Shown: one piece after another, positions 42,444-51,704 of the stretch
Layout of the letters: every line of letters starts with the position of its first letter
Position numbering within the stretch: the stretch's first letter is position 1
From: JAOUEA01 sp963821935
GTDB lineage: Bacteria > Actinomycetota > UBA4738 > HRBIN12
Assembly (NCBI GenBank): GCA_963821935.1
Contig: CAWGFM010000004.1
Location: 62,001-126,000, forward strand
Direction of reading: 5' to 3'
DNA: 64,000 nt
Notes under the pieces: generated by a model
Database searches by the model: none
What the model was told of the DNA's origin: nothing
The model's input: only the letters and a program-made list of their open reading frames with translations
Position numbers and translations under genes: made by a program

Positions 42444-45083
42444 CTAGTGGCCGGCGGACGTGATGAGCTCCTGCAGCCGTGCGGGGATACCGCCCAGCGC
42501 TTCGTCGACGCGGTCGGCGTGCTTACCCCCGGCGTTCGCGAGGATGTCCTTGCCTCCCGCTCCACCGCCGATGATGCCCGCGGCAGACTCGAGGACCGCG
42601 GGCGCTGTGATGCCCCGTCCGACCGCCGGGGACGTGACCGCCGCCACGATCATGGCCTTGCCACCGTCGCCGTTGCCTACCACCACCACCGCGGGGGCGC
42701 CGGAGAGACGATCGCGCACCTTCTGCGCCAGGTCGCGCAGGCCTGCCGGGTCCTCGCCGGGCACCTCCGAGACCACGAGTGAGACGCCGTCCATGGGCAC
42801 GGCGCCGTCGACGAGCGAGCCGATCACCGCGTCGCGGTCACCCGCGCGTAACCGGCCCAGCTCGCCCTTGAGGCGCTTGTTCTCCTCGATGACGCGGCGG
42901 GCGTGTTCGGTGGCCGCCTGCGCATCGGTGGAACCGAGCGCTGCCACCAGACCGCGGAGCAGCTCGCGTTCGGCGTTGATCTCGCGCAGGGCGTCAGGAC
43001 CGACCAGGGCGTCGACGCGACGCATGCCGGCGCCGATCGAGGCTTCGCCGAGGATGCGGATCACCGCGACGATGCCGGTTCGGTCGACGTGCGTGCCACC
43101 ACAGAGCTCTCGCGAGTAGTCACCGATCTCCACAACGCGCACCACGTCGCCGTATTTCTCGCCGAACAGCATCGTGGCCCCGAGCGACTCGGCCTCGGCC
43201 ATGGATGTTTCGAAGATGTGCACGGGATCGTCGAGCGCGAGCCGGTGGTTGGCCTCCAGCTCGGCTTCCTCGAGGGTTTCCAAGGGCACGGCCGCGTGAT
43301 GCGGGAAGTCGAAGCGGAGCCGCCCCGGGGCCACGAGCGAGCCGGCCTGCCGCGCGTGATCACCCAGGATGTGCTTCAAGGTCCAGTGCACGACGTGCGT
43401 GGAGGTGTGCGAGCGGGCGGTCGCCTCTCGACGCGCCACATCGATCTGCGCATGCGCCGCCTGCCCGGCTCGGACCTCGCCCGACTCGACGGTGCCCAGA
43501 TGCATCGTCGAGTGGGCGCCCGCTGGCACCGTATCGACCACCCGCACCACCCCGGTGTCGGTGCGGATCTGGCCCTGGTCGCCGACCTGGCCACCGCCTT
43601 CGGCATAGAACGGCGTGCGTTCGAGGAAGACGCGCACGGCCTGACCCTCCTCGGCGGCCTCCAGCTGCTCGCTATCGTCACCCAGGAGCAGCGCGATCGG
43701 CGCGTCGGCCTGGGCATCGGTGTAGCCGACGAACCGTGTCGGTGGCACGGCGCCGGGCTCCAGGCCGACCTCGATCGTCTTGCGGGCCGCACGGGCGCGT
43801 GCACGCTGCTCCTCCAATCGCGCGGCGAATCCGTCCATGTCCACGGTGAGCCCGGCTTCGGCGGCCCATTCGGCGATCTGCTCGCGCGGCACGCCGAAGG
43901 TGTCCGACAGCGCGAACGCGTCGTCGCCCGAGATACGCCCGTCGGATGCACGGGACTTCGCTTCCTCGAACAGCCCGATGCCCTTGCTGAGCGTCGCCGA
44001 GAACCGCTCCTCCTCCGAGCCCGCCACCTGCCGGATGAAGGCTTCGTTCTCGCGCAGCTCGGGGTAGCCACCGCCGAACCCGTCGACCACGGTCGTGACG
44101 ATCGGGTCCAGGACCTCGCCCGTGATGCCCAACCGTCTCGCGTGCGAGATCGCGCGGCGCAGCATGCGACGCAGGATGTACCCGCGGCCCTCGTTCGACG
44201 GCTGCACACCATCGGCGATCAGGAACGTCGTGGCACGGCCGTGCTCGGCCACGATCTTCAACGACACGTCGATGTCGGCATCCTCACCATGACGGCGGCC
44301 CGCAAGGCCCTCGACCAGCTCCAGCGTGGGTCGGAACAGGTCGGTCTCGAACACGTTGTCGACGCCCTGCAACACCGTCGCGACGCGTTCGAGCGAGGAT
44401 CCCGTGTCGACGTTCTTGCCGGGCAGCGGCCCGAGGACGTTGTCGTGGGCGTCGACCTGGTCCTGGATGAACACCAGGTTCCAGATCTCCATGAACCGCT
44501 CTTCGTCGACGTCGGGGCCACCCTCGGGCCCGTACGCAGGGCCGCGGTCGACGAAGATCTCCGAGCAGGGCCCGGCGGGGCCCGCCGCGTGCGTGGACCA
44601 GTAGTTGGCGGGCTCACCGTCGGCATCGAGCTTGCCTCGGTGCACGATGCGCTCGGGCGCGAGCCCCGCCAGGTCGACCCAGGCCGTGGCCGCCTCGTCG
44701 TCCTGCTCGTACACCGTCACCCACAGCCGATCGTGCTCGATACCGTAGCCCTCGGTGATGAGCTGGTGGGCCCACGCGATGGCGTCGGCCTTGAAGTAAT
44801 CCGCGAACGAGAAGTTGCCGAGCATCTCGAAGAACGTCAGGTGCCGCGCGTCGTTACCGACGTTCTCGATGTCGTTGGTGCGCATGACCTTCTGCGAGGT
44901 AACGGCGCGCGGGTGCGGCGGCTCCGCCTGGCCCAGGAAGTACGGGATGAATTGGTTCATGCCGGCGTTCGTGAGGAGGAGCCCCGACTCGGGCGGTGGG
45001 ATCAGCGAGGCCGAGCGAACGCGCGCGTGACCGCGCTCTTCGAAGAACGACAGGAACATCTCGCGGATCCGGTGGCCTTCCAC
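42444..45083 (-). CDS. alaS: alanyl-tRNA synthetase
   Basis: 879 residues, full length. Class II core with SGLLLTNAGMNQFIPYFLG, TFFEMLGNFSF and the motif 3 glycine-rich EGRGYILRRMLRRAI. The editing domain has zinc ligands HTSTH and CGGTH. The C-terminal oligomerisation domain ends GGGAGGKDILANAGGK. GTG at 45083. It follows the DUF6167 and DUF948 genes, the usual actinobacterial order. Confidence 0.98.
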   Translation of the reverse strand: MEGHRIREMFLSFFEERGHARVRSASLIPPPESGLLLTNAGMNQFIPYFLGQAEPPHPRAVTSQKVMRTNDIENVGNDARHLTFFEMLGNFSFADYFKADAIAWAHQLITEGYGIEHDRLWVTVYEQDDEAATAWVDLAGLAPERIVHRGKLDADGEPANYWSTHAAGPAGPCSEIFVDRGPAYGPEGGPDVDEERFMEIWNLVFIQDQVDAHDNVLGPLPGKNVDTGSSLERVATVLQGVDNVFETDLFRPTLELVEGLAGRRHGEDADIDVSLKIVAEHGRATTFLIADGVQPSNEGRGYILRRMLRRAISHARRLGITGEVLDPIVTTVVDGFGGGYPELRENEAFIRQVAGSEEERFSATLSKGIGLFEEAKSRASDGRISGDDAFALSDTFGVPREQIAEWAAEAGLTVDMDGFAARLEEQRARARAARKTIEVGLEPGAVPPTRFVGYTDAQADAPIALLLGDDSEQLEAAEEGQAVRVFLERTPFYAEGGGQVGDQGQIRTDTGVVRVVDTVPAGAHSTMHLGTVESGEVRAGQAAHAQIDVARREATARSHTSTHVVHWTLKHILGDHARQAGSLVAPGRLRFDFPHHAAVPLETLEEAELEANHRLALDDPVHIFETSMAEAESLGATMLFGEKYGDVVRVVEIGDYSRELCGGTHVDRTGIVAVIRILGEASIGAGMRRVDALVGPDALREINAERELLRGLVAALGSTDAQAATEHARRVIEENKRLKGELGRLRAGDRDAVIGSLVDGAVPMDGVSLVVSEVPGEDPAGLRDLAQKVRDRLSGAPAVVVVGNGDGGKAMIVAAVTSPAVGRGITAPAVLESAAGIIGGGAGGKDILANAGGKHADRVDEALGGIPARLQELITSAGH

Positions 45084-45110
45084 GCGGGAAGTCTACCGAC
45101 GGGGCCAAGC

Positions 45111-45350
45111 CTACCGAGGGGGGTTGCCGAGCTCGTCGCGCAGCTGCGCCTCACGCTCGGCCATGGCCTGCTTGCCTTCCTGGATCGATTCGGAGACCAG
45201 CTTCGAGAAGTCCAGGACGCCGCCTTTGGCCTCGCGCACCAGCGTCGTGGGGGCCACGCGCTGGGTCTGCTTCTTGGTCCAACGGCTCGCGAGGACGGCG
45301 CCCGTGGCGCCCGCACCCAGGCCCAACGCCACCCAGAAGCCGCGTTTCAC
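45111..45350 (-). CDS. small DUF6167-like membrane protein
   Basis: 79 residues. An N-terminal Gly/Ala-rich membrane helix (WVALGLGAGATGAVLASRW) and a basic tail KKQTQRVAP, then a charged helix. Matches the small protein found between DUF948 and alaS in many actinobacteria. The name is from position and pattern, and function is unknown. GTG start overlaps the DUF948 stop as GTGA. Confidence 0.65.
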   Translation of the reverse strand: MKRGFWVALGLGAGATGAVLASRWTKKQTQRVAPTTLVREAKGGVLDFSKLVSESIQEGKQAMAEREAQLRDELGNPPR

Positions 45351-45721
45351 TTCTTGCGGCCGCCCGTCGCCTTGGCGACGCCCTTGCGCAACCCGGCGCC
45401 CAGGCTGATGACCTTGACGAGCGGGCTGGCTGCGGCCTGCTCCACCAGGCCGGAGAGCTTCTCGACCCTGCCCACGATGTCGGTCGCGCTGACGAGCATG
45501 GTGTCGACGCGATCCAGCTCGCGGTTGGCCCGTTCCACGGACCCCTTGACCTCACGGAGCAGCGGCACGGTCTCTTCGCGCATCGTGTCGATCGTCATCT
45601 TCGTGCTCTCGAGCACCCGGAACGTGTTGATCAGCACGATGATGAGCCCGAGGACCAGCAGCCCCCAGAAGGCGGCGACGATGATCAGGGCCGTGTCCCC
45701 TGCCGTTGCGATGTATGCCAT
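45347..45721 (-). CDS. DUF948 membrane protein
   Basis: 124 residues. One N-terminal membrane helix (about 9-33) followed by a long heptad-rich helix (TFRVLESTKMTIDTMREETVPLL..., RVEKLSGLVEQ), the DUF948 pattern. Ends in a basic GGRKK tail. ATG at 45721 has GGAGG 9 nt upstream. Function unknown; persistently next to alaS in actinobacteria. Confidence 0.8.
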   Translation of the reverse strand: MAYIATAGDTALIIVAAFWGLLVLGLIIVLINTFRVLESTKMTIDTMREETVPLLREVKGSVERANRELDRVDTMLVSATDIVGRVEKLSGLVEQAAASPLVKVISLGAGLRKGVAKATGGRKK

Positions 45722-45759
45722 GTCGACGATCCTCCGGTGCTCGTGTGAAGGGGGGTAGC

Positions 45760-47052
45760 TTACCCGTCCTGGTCGGGGGCCCGGGGATCGGGTTCGGGGT
45801 CGTCTCGGCGGCCGGTGCCCGGCGCCCGAGCGGTGTCACGGCCTTGGCCCGACGGTTCGTAGTAGACGCGGCCGACGTACTTCGCCGGGCGGTAGTCCTG
45901 CTCCACGGCGTGACCCGGGAAGTCGTGAGGGTAGCGGTAGCCCTTGCCGTGGCCTAGCTGCTTCGCACCCCGGTAGCTGGCGTCTCGAAGGTGCAGCGGC
46001 ACGGGGTCGGCGCCGGGCGCATCCTCCATGGCTCGGTTGATGGCCGTGATCACGCTGTTGGACTTCGGCGCGGTCGCCAGGTAGATCGTGGCGTGGGCCA
46101 GGTTCAGTCGCGCCTCCGGCAGCCCGACGTGCTCCACGGCCTGCGCCGCGGCGACCGCGACCACCAAGGCCACGGAATCGGCGAGGCCGACGTCCTCACT
46201 GGCGTGCACGATCAGCCGCCGCGCGATGAACCGGGCGTCCTCCCCCGCCTCGAGCATGCGGGCGAGCCAGAACAGCGCGCCGTCGGGATCGGACCCGCGG
46301 ATCGACTTGATGAACGCGCTGATGACGTCGTAGTGCGCGTCGCCCTGGCGGTCGTAGACGATCGCCTTCTTCTGCACCGCGTCGGCCGCGATCTGGAGCG
46401 TGATCCTTGGCGCGTCGGCCTGGGTGGCGGCCAGCGCCGAGGCGTCCAGGCCCATGAGCGCGATGCGCGCGTCGCCGCCCGCGATCTGGGTGAGGTGGGC
46501 CAGCGCGTCGTCGTCGATCGTCACCCCCAGCCGGCCGAGCCCGCGGTCCTCGTCGGTGAGCGCTCGGCGCAGCAGCGTGGCGAGCGCATCCTCGGGCAAC
46601 GGCTCCAGGCGCAGCAACAGACAGCGCGAGAGCAGCGGGGTGTTCAACGAGAAGTACGGATTCTCGGTGGTGGCGCCGATCAGCGTGATCGTGCCGTCCT
46701 CCACGGCCGGCAGCAGCACGTCCTGCTGCGCCTTGGACCATCGGTGCACCTCGTCCACGAACAGCACCGTGCGGAACATGCCGCCGCGTGCACCCTGCAT
46801 CACCTTGCGCGCATCCGCGACGCCGCTCGAGACCGCCGAGAGCTGGATCAGCTCGGCCCCGACGGCGTCGGCCAGCAGGTGGGCGAGGGTGGTCTTGCCC
46901 GTCCCCGCCGGGCCCCACAGGATGATCGAGGGCAGGTTGCCGCCCGCCAGCAGGCGTGAGAGCGCGGTGTCCTGGCCCACCAGATGGCCCTGACCCACGT
47001 ACTCCTCGAACGAGGCGGGCCGCATGCGTGCGGCGAGCGGCTGGTCGCTCAC
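45760..47052 (-). CDS. rarA: replication-associated recombination protein RarA (MgsA)
   Basis: 430 residues. Clamp-loader-type AAA+ ATPase: Walker A GPAGTGKTTLA, Walker B FVDEVHRWSKAQQD, sensor 1 GATTENPYF, and the RarA C-terminal domain (VYDRQGDAHYDVISAFIKS, RGSDPDGALFWLARMLEAGED). Acts at stalled replication forks. GTG at 47052 with AAGGTG upstream. It ends in a Pro/Asp/Arg-rich tail. It follows the F420-type oxidoreductase gene by 14 bp. Confidence 0.95.
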   Translation of the reverse strand: MSDQPLAARMRPASFEEYVGQGHLVGQDTALSRLLAGGNLPSIILWGPAGTGKTTLAHLLADAVGAELIQLSAVSSGVADARKVMQGARGGMFRTVLFVDEVHRWSKAQQDVLLPAVEDGTITLIGATTENPYFSLNTPLLSRCLLLRLEPLPEDALATLLRRALTDEDRGLGRLGVTIDDDALAHLTQIAGGDARIALMGLDASALAATQADAPRITLQIAADAVQKKAIVYDRQGDAHYDVISAFIKSIRGSDPDGALFWLARMLEAGEDARFIARRLIVHASEDVGLADSVALVVAVAAAQAVEHVGLPEARLNLAHATIYLATAPKSNSVITAINRAMEDAPGADPVPLHLRDASYRGAKQLGHGKGYRYPHDFPGHAVEQDYRPAKYVGRVYYEPSGQGRDTARAPGTGRRDDPEPDPRAPDQDG

Positions 47053-47066
47053 ACGGCCGGCACCTT

Positions 47067-47456
47067 CTACGTCCAGCCCAGCACTCGGTCGGGACGGATC
47101 ACCAACAGGATGCGCGTCTGGTCCGCGACACCGTCCCAACCCTCGCCGGTGTAGCGACGCGTGAGCTCCTGCATGTGCTCTTCGGCGCCCTCGGTCGTGA
47201 TCTCGACGACGGTGCCCACGATGGCGAGCGGGGGGTGGGGATGCTCCTTGTCGTGGATGGACACTGCGACCCGGGGGTCGCGACGCGCGTTCTCGACCTT
47301 GACCCTGCCGTCGGCGGTGTTGAGCACGATCATGTCGTCGCGGGTGTCGGCCCACAGTGGGGACAGGTGCGGCGAGCCGTCTCCGTTGACGGTGGCCAGG
47401 TACGCCAGGTTCGGCGGTCCGAACAGTGCCGCCTGATCGGGCGTGAGCTGGGTCAT
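47067..47456 (-). CDS. PPOX-class (F420-dependent-type) flavin reductase-like protein
   Basis: 129 residues, a single split-barrel domain of the pyridoxamine-oxidase-like superfamily: NLAYLATVNGDGSPHLSPLWA, then NARRDPRVAVSI and a C-terminal IRPDRVLGWT. The short form with this ending matches actinobacterial F420-dependent family members; cofactor and substrate cannot be read from sequence. AGGAGG lies 7 nt before ATG 47456, which overlaps the aspS stop as ATGA. Confidence 0.8.
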   Translation of the reverse strand: MTQLTPDQAALFGPPNLAYLATVNGDGSPHLSPLWADTRDDMIVLNTADGRVKVENARRDPRVAVSIHDKEHPHPPLAIVGTVVEITTEGAEEHMQELTRRYTGEGWDGVADQTRILLVIRPDRVLGWT

Positions 47457-49285
47457 GATGGAACCTCCTTCGTGCCCGGGTCGGCGGGCGGGGCGGCCAA
47501 CCGGATCCCGAGGTCGCGGAGCTGCGTCTCGCCCACCGGCGCGGGGGCGCCGGTGAGTGGGTCGCCGCCCGACTGGGCCTTGGGGAACGCAGTGATGTCG
47601 CGCAGCGAGTTCTTGCCCGCCATCAGCATCGCGAGCCGGTCGACGCCCATGGCGATGCCGCCGTGCGGTGGCGCTCCGAAGCGGAACGCCCGGATCAGAT
47701 GACCGAACTTCTCGTCGATCTCGGCCTCGGGCAGACCCAACGCCTCGAACACTCGACGCTGCAGCTCCGGCTGATAGATCCGGATGCTGCCGCCGCCGAT
47801 CTCGAAGCCGTTGAGGGTGAGGTCGTAGGCGCGCGCCTTCGCCGATGCGGGGTCGAGGTCGTCGGTGAGCGGCGCCGTGAAGGGATGGTGGTTGGAGACC
47901 CAACGCTCCTCCTCCTCGCTCCATTCGAACAGCGGGGGCTCGAAGTACCAGCAGAACACCCACTGGTCCACGGGGATCAGGCCGAGCCGGGTCGCGAGGT
48001 CGCGCCGGGCGCCGTCGAGCGCGACGTTCACACGGTGCATGACGTCGGCGACGATGCAGACCAGATCGCCGGGTTGCGCACCCGTCCGAGTAACGATGCC
48101 TTCGATCTCCGGTGGACCGAGGAACTTCTCGACCGGCGAACGGACCGCTCCCGTCTCCTCGACCACGATCCAGACCAGCCCGGCGGCGCCGCGGCCCTTG
48201 GCGTCCTCGACCAGCCTGTCCAATTCCTTGCGCGAGAGCTGCCCGCCGCCGGGCGCCGCCAGCGCCTTGATGGCACCGCCATCGGCGACGACCTTCGCGA
48301 ACGCGTTGAAGGCGCTGCCCTCGAACAGGTCGGTGAGGCTGGCCAGCTCCATGCCGTAGCGCAGGTCCGGCTTGTCCGAACCGAACCGGTCGAGCATCTC
48401 GTCGTAGGTCATTCGCCGGAATGGGGTGGACACCTCCACGCCCTGCAGCTCCGAGACGATCCGTGCGTACAGCGGCTCGATCACCGCGACGATGTCCTCC
48501 TCGTCGATGAACGACATCTCCACGTCGAGCTGGGTGAACTCGAAGCCCCTTGTCGGCCCGGGGGTTCTCATCGCGCAGGCACCGGACGATCTGGTAGTAC
48601 CGGTCCTGGCCCGCCACCATGAGCAGCTGCTTCAGTTGTTGCGGCGATTGGGGAGCGCGTAGAAGGTGCCCGGCTGCAGCCGGGAGGGAACCAGGAAGTC
48701 ACGCGCACCTTCCGGCGTGGACCTCGTCAACAGCGGGGTCTCCACCTCGAGGAACCCGAGCGAATCCATGTGGTCATGGATGATGGCGTTGATCCGGTGG
48801 CGCATGCGCAGGGCCGCGGTCATCTCGGGTCGGCGAAGGTCGAGGTAGCGGTACTGCAGACGGAGCAGCTCGTCGGCGTCACCGCGGTCTTCGATCGGGA
48901 AGGGCGGGGTCTCGGCGCGTCCGATCACGTCGAGCTCGGAGGCGAGCACCTCCACGCGGCCGGTGGCCAGGTTCGGATTGACCATGCCGTCGGGGCGTTC
49001 CCGCACGGTGCCCACGACCCGCACGACCCACTCGCCCCGCAGTTCCTGTGCCGCCGCATGCGCCTGTGGCGCGTCCTCGGGGTGGAACACCACCTGCACC
49101 ACCCCGTCGCGATCGCGAAGGTCGATGAAGGTCACCCCGCCGTGATCGCGGCGATGCCCCACCCACCCACACAGGGTCACCGTGGTGCCGGCGTCACCGT
49201 GGCGCAGTGCCCCGCACATGCCGGTGCGCATCGCGGTGCGCATCTCAGCTCCGCCGGACTCGGTGGGGGTGGGGCCGTTCGTCAT
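47453..49285 (-). CDS. aspS: aspartyl-tRNA synthetase, two frame breaks as sequenced
   Basis: Read across two single-base errors it gives a normal bacterial AspRS of about 610 residues. The N-terminal OB fold (GWVGHRRDHGGVTFIDLRDRDG) and motif 1 are in the first frame, to FYALP. A base is missing in the C-run that reads GGGG at 48650-48653 on the plus strand. A short second frame gives QQLKQLLMVAG and RYYQIVRCLRDE. An extra base in the plus-strand CCCC at 48546-48549 leads to the third frame with FEFTQLDVEMSF, the GAD insert and AMGVDRLAMLM. An essential enzyme with two homopolymer indels points to sequence error. It overlaps hisS as ATGA. Confidence 0.93.
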
Positions 49286-50568
49286 AGCGGCCCGTCCGAC
49301 CAGTCATCGAGCCGGGTGAGCCACCGGGCCACGTCCTGGGCCGGCACCGCTTTCTGGATGCCGTCGGCCAGACGGCGCAGGGTGATGACGCCGTCAGCCA
49401 GCTCCTGATCACCGACGATGGCGGCGAAATCCGCACCAGCGCGGTCGGCCTGCTTCATCTGGGCCTTCATGGGTCGTTCCTCGAACGCGGCGATGGCTGA
49501 GATCCCCGAGGAGCGGAGCTCATTGACCAGGCTCCGCCCCACCGGCCGCGCCTGCGCGCCGATCGCGACCACGAATGCCCTCGGCACCCTGGGTGGTGGT
49601 GGGGCCACACCTTCGCCTTCCATCGCCAGCAGCACTCGGTCCAGGCCCATCGCGAAGCCGACCCCCGGCGTCGGGGTGCCTCCGAGCGCCTCGGCGAGCC
49701 CGTCATACCGCCCCCCGGCGTTGACCGTGCCGGCCTTGTTCTGGGCCAGCACCTCGGAGATCCATTCGAAGGCGGTGCGCGTGTAGTAGTCGAGGCCGCG
49801 CACCAGCCGGGGGTCGAGGATGTACTCGACGCCGGCCTCGTCCAGCCCCGCTCGCACGCCCGCGAAGTGCTCGGCACACGGCTCACAGAGCCGGTCGGCG
49901 ATCGTGGGAGCGGCCAGGACGAAGTCCTTGTCGCCGTCGACCTTGCAGTCGAAGACACGCAGCGGGTTCTTGGCCACGCGCTGCCGGCAGTCCTCGTCGA
50001 GCCGGTCGAGATAGCCCTGGAAGTACGCCACGAGCTCGTCCCGATACGCCGGCCGGCACGCGTCGTCACCGATGGAGTTCAGCCGCAGGCTGACCCGTCG
50101 CAGCCCTCGTTCACGGAGGTATCGCTCACCCAGCTCGATGACCTCGACGTCGGCGCCCGGCGCCGCGGTACCGATCACCTCGATGCCGAACTGGCGGAAC
50201 TCGCGCGTGCGCCCAGCCTGAGGACGCCCGTGGCGGAACTCGGTGGCCACGTAGTACCCGCGGAACGGGGAGCCCAGATCCTGCGCGTGGTCCAGCCACG
50301 CACGCATCACGCCCGCAGTGCTCTCCGGGCGAAGCGTGATGGACCGTCCACCCTGGTCTGAGAAGGTGTACATCTCCTTCATGACGACGTCCGAGGTCTC
50401 CCCGGATGTTCGCGTGAACAGCTCCGTGTGCTCGAAGGTCGGCGTCTCCACGTAGCGATACCCGGCCACGCGCCCGAGCCGGTGTGCTTCCTCGTACAAG
50501 CCCAGCATCGCGTCGGCTCGATCGGGCAACAGGTCCTGGGTCCCGCGAGGGGGGGCGAGATCGGCCAT
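49282..50568 (-). CDS. hisS: histidyl-tRNA synthetase
   Basis: 428 residues. Class II motifs: TPTFEHTELFTRTSGE (motif 1), YYVATEFRHGRPQAGRTREF (motif 2), and the His-specific LVRGLDYYTRTAFEW and GGRYDGL, then motif 3 (GFAMGLDRVLLAM) and the anticodon-binding C-terminus. ATG at 50568 shares one base with the stop of the upstream hydrolase gene. Confidence 0.97.
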   Translation of the reverse strand: MADLAPPRGTQDLLPDRADAMLGLYEEAHRLGRVAGYRYVETPTFEHTELFTRTSGETSDVVMKEMYTFSDQGGRSITLRPESTAGVMRAWLDHAQDLGSPFRGYYVATEFRHGRPQAGRTREFRQFGIEVIGTAAPGADVEVIELGERYLRERGLRRVSLRLNSIGDDACRPAYRDELVAYFQGYLDRLDEDCRQRVAKNPLRVFDCKVDGDKDFVLAAPTIADRLCEPCAEHFAGVRAGLDEAGVEYILDPRLVRGLDYYTRTAFEWISEVLAQNKAGTVNAGGRYDGLAEALGGTPTPGVGFAMGLDRVLLAMEGEGVAPPPPRVPRAFVVAIGAQARPVGRSLVNELRSSGISAIAAFEERPMKAQMKQADRAGADFAAIVGDQELADGVITLRRLADGIQKAVPAQDVARWLTRLDDWSDGPL

Positions 50569-51191
50569 CACGCCAGCTCCCGCAGGAACGGGTTGGACGC
50601 TCGCTCTCTGGACACCGACGTGTCGGGACCATGACCGGGCAGGACCGAGACCTCGTCCGGCAGCGCCAGGAACCGGCGCAGGCTGGCCTGCATGGCGACC
50701 GGGTCGCTGTTGGGGAAGTCCGACCGCCCGATCGAACCCGCGAACACCAGGTCGCCCGACAGGACCAGCGCCTCGCCCTCCAGGCGGAAGCAGCAGTGGC
50801 CGGGGGTGTGGCCTGGCGTGTGCACCACCTCGATCGAGAAGCCGGCGAAGGTCACGACGTCGCCGTCTGCCATCGTTCGAAGGTCCTTGACCGGCGAGAG
50901 TGGATTCTCGAATCCGGCGTTCCAGGCGGTTTCGTCGGTGAATGCGACGGCGTCGGCTTCGTGGACGTAGACGGGGATCTCCTTGGCGAACTCTCCGGCT
51001 TCGCCAACGTGGTCCACGTGGGCGTGCGTGGCCAGGACGGCCACGGGGGTCTTGCCTGCGGCCTCCAACAGCGCATGGACCGCGCGTGGTTCGAATCCGG
51101 GGTCGATCACGACGGCGTCGTCGCTGCCCTGCGCGGCCAGCAACCAGCAGTTCGTCCCGTAGGGGTTGGCGTTGTAGACGTCGAGCCACAT
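50568..51191 (-). CDS. glyoxalase II-like metallo-beta-lactamase fold hydrolase
   Basis: 207 residues. All MBL metal motifs are present: THAHVDHVG, HTPGHTPGH, the bridging aspartate in SGDLVFAGSIGR, and LPGHGPDTS. It lacks the C-terminal glutathione-binding domain of true glyoxalase II, so it belongs to the short YcbL-like group; substrate unknown. A gene of this type is commonly upstream of hisS in actinobacteria. Confidence 0.85.
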   Translation of the reverse strand: MWLDVYNANPYGTNCWLLAAQGSDDAVVIDPGFEPRAVHALLEAAGKTPVAVLATHAHVDHVGEAGEFAKEIPVYVHEADAVAFTDETAWNAGFENPLSPVKDLRTMADGDVVTFAGFSIEVVHTPGHTPGHCCFRLEGEALVLSGDLVFAGSIGRSDFPNSDPVAMQASLRRFLALPDEVSVLPGHGPDTSVSRERASNPFLRELA

Positions 51192-51228
51192 GAGGCGGTC
51201 ATGCTAGCTGACCGTCCTCAGCGCCCGT

Positions 51229-51684
51229 TCAGGCCCGCGCGAGGTCGGAGGCGTCCAAGACCAAGGTGACCGGACCGTCGTTGCAGAGCTCGATCTGCAT
51301 GTCGGCCCCGAAGACCCCCCGTGCCACCGGGACGCCACGGGCTTCCAGGGTGGCGGCGAAGTCCTCGACGAGCGCGGCGGCTCGCTCGGGGTCCTCCGCC
51401 GCGGTGAACGACGGGCGGCGACCCTTCCGCGTATCCCCGTAGAGCGTGAACTGCGAGACCACGAGGACCGCACCACCGACGTCGGGCAGGGCGAGGTTCA
51501 TCTTGCCGGCGTCGTCGGCGAAGACCCGCACAGCGGCTACCTTCTCGGCGAGCGTGACGGCTTGCGTGGCAGGGTCGCCCCGGCCGACGCCCACCAGCGC
51601 CAGGAACCCCCGCTCGATCGCCCCGACCACCGCGCCGTCGACGCTCACACCGGCGTGCGTGACCCGCTGCAGCACTATCCGCAT
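51229..51684 (-). CDS. dtd: D-aminoacyl-tRNA deacylase
   Basis: 151 residues. Both active-site motifs are visible: SQFTLYGDTRKGRRPSF and NDGPVTLVLD. Hydrolyses D-aminoacyl-tRNAs and Gly-tRNA(Ala). It follows relA by 20 bp in the conserved relA-dtd arrangement. Confidence 0.96.
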   Translation of the reverse strand: MRIVLQRVTHAGVSVDGAVVGAIERGFLALVGVGRGDPATQAVTLAEKVAAVRVFADDAGKMNLALPDVGGAVLVVSQFTLYGDTRKGRRPSFTAAEDPERAAALVEDFAATLEARGVPVARGVFGADMQIELCNDGPVTLVLDASDLARA

Positions 51685-51704
51685 GAGTCAGTTGGGCGCA
51701 TGCG

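Noticed and set aside
45084..45110. T-box leader before alaS
   Set aside because: The gap is 27 bp, and hisS and aspS overlap their upstream genes, so no T-box can fit before any of these synthetases.
42903..45758. A 951-codon plus-strand open frame opposite alaS and DUF948
   Set aside because: Mirror frame of alaS. No start with a ribosome-binding site, no recognisable domain, and it crosses three real genes.
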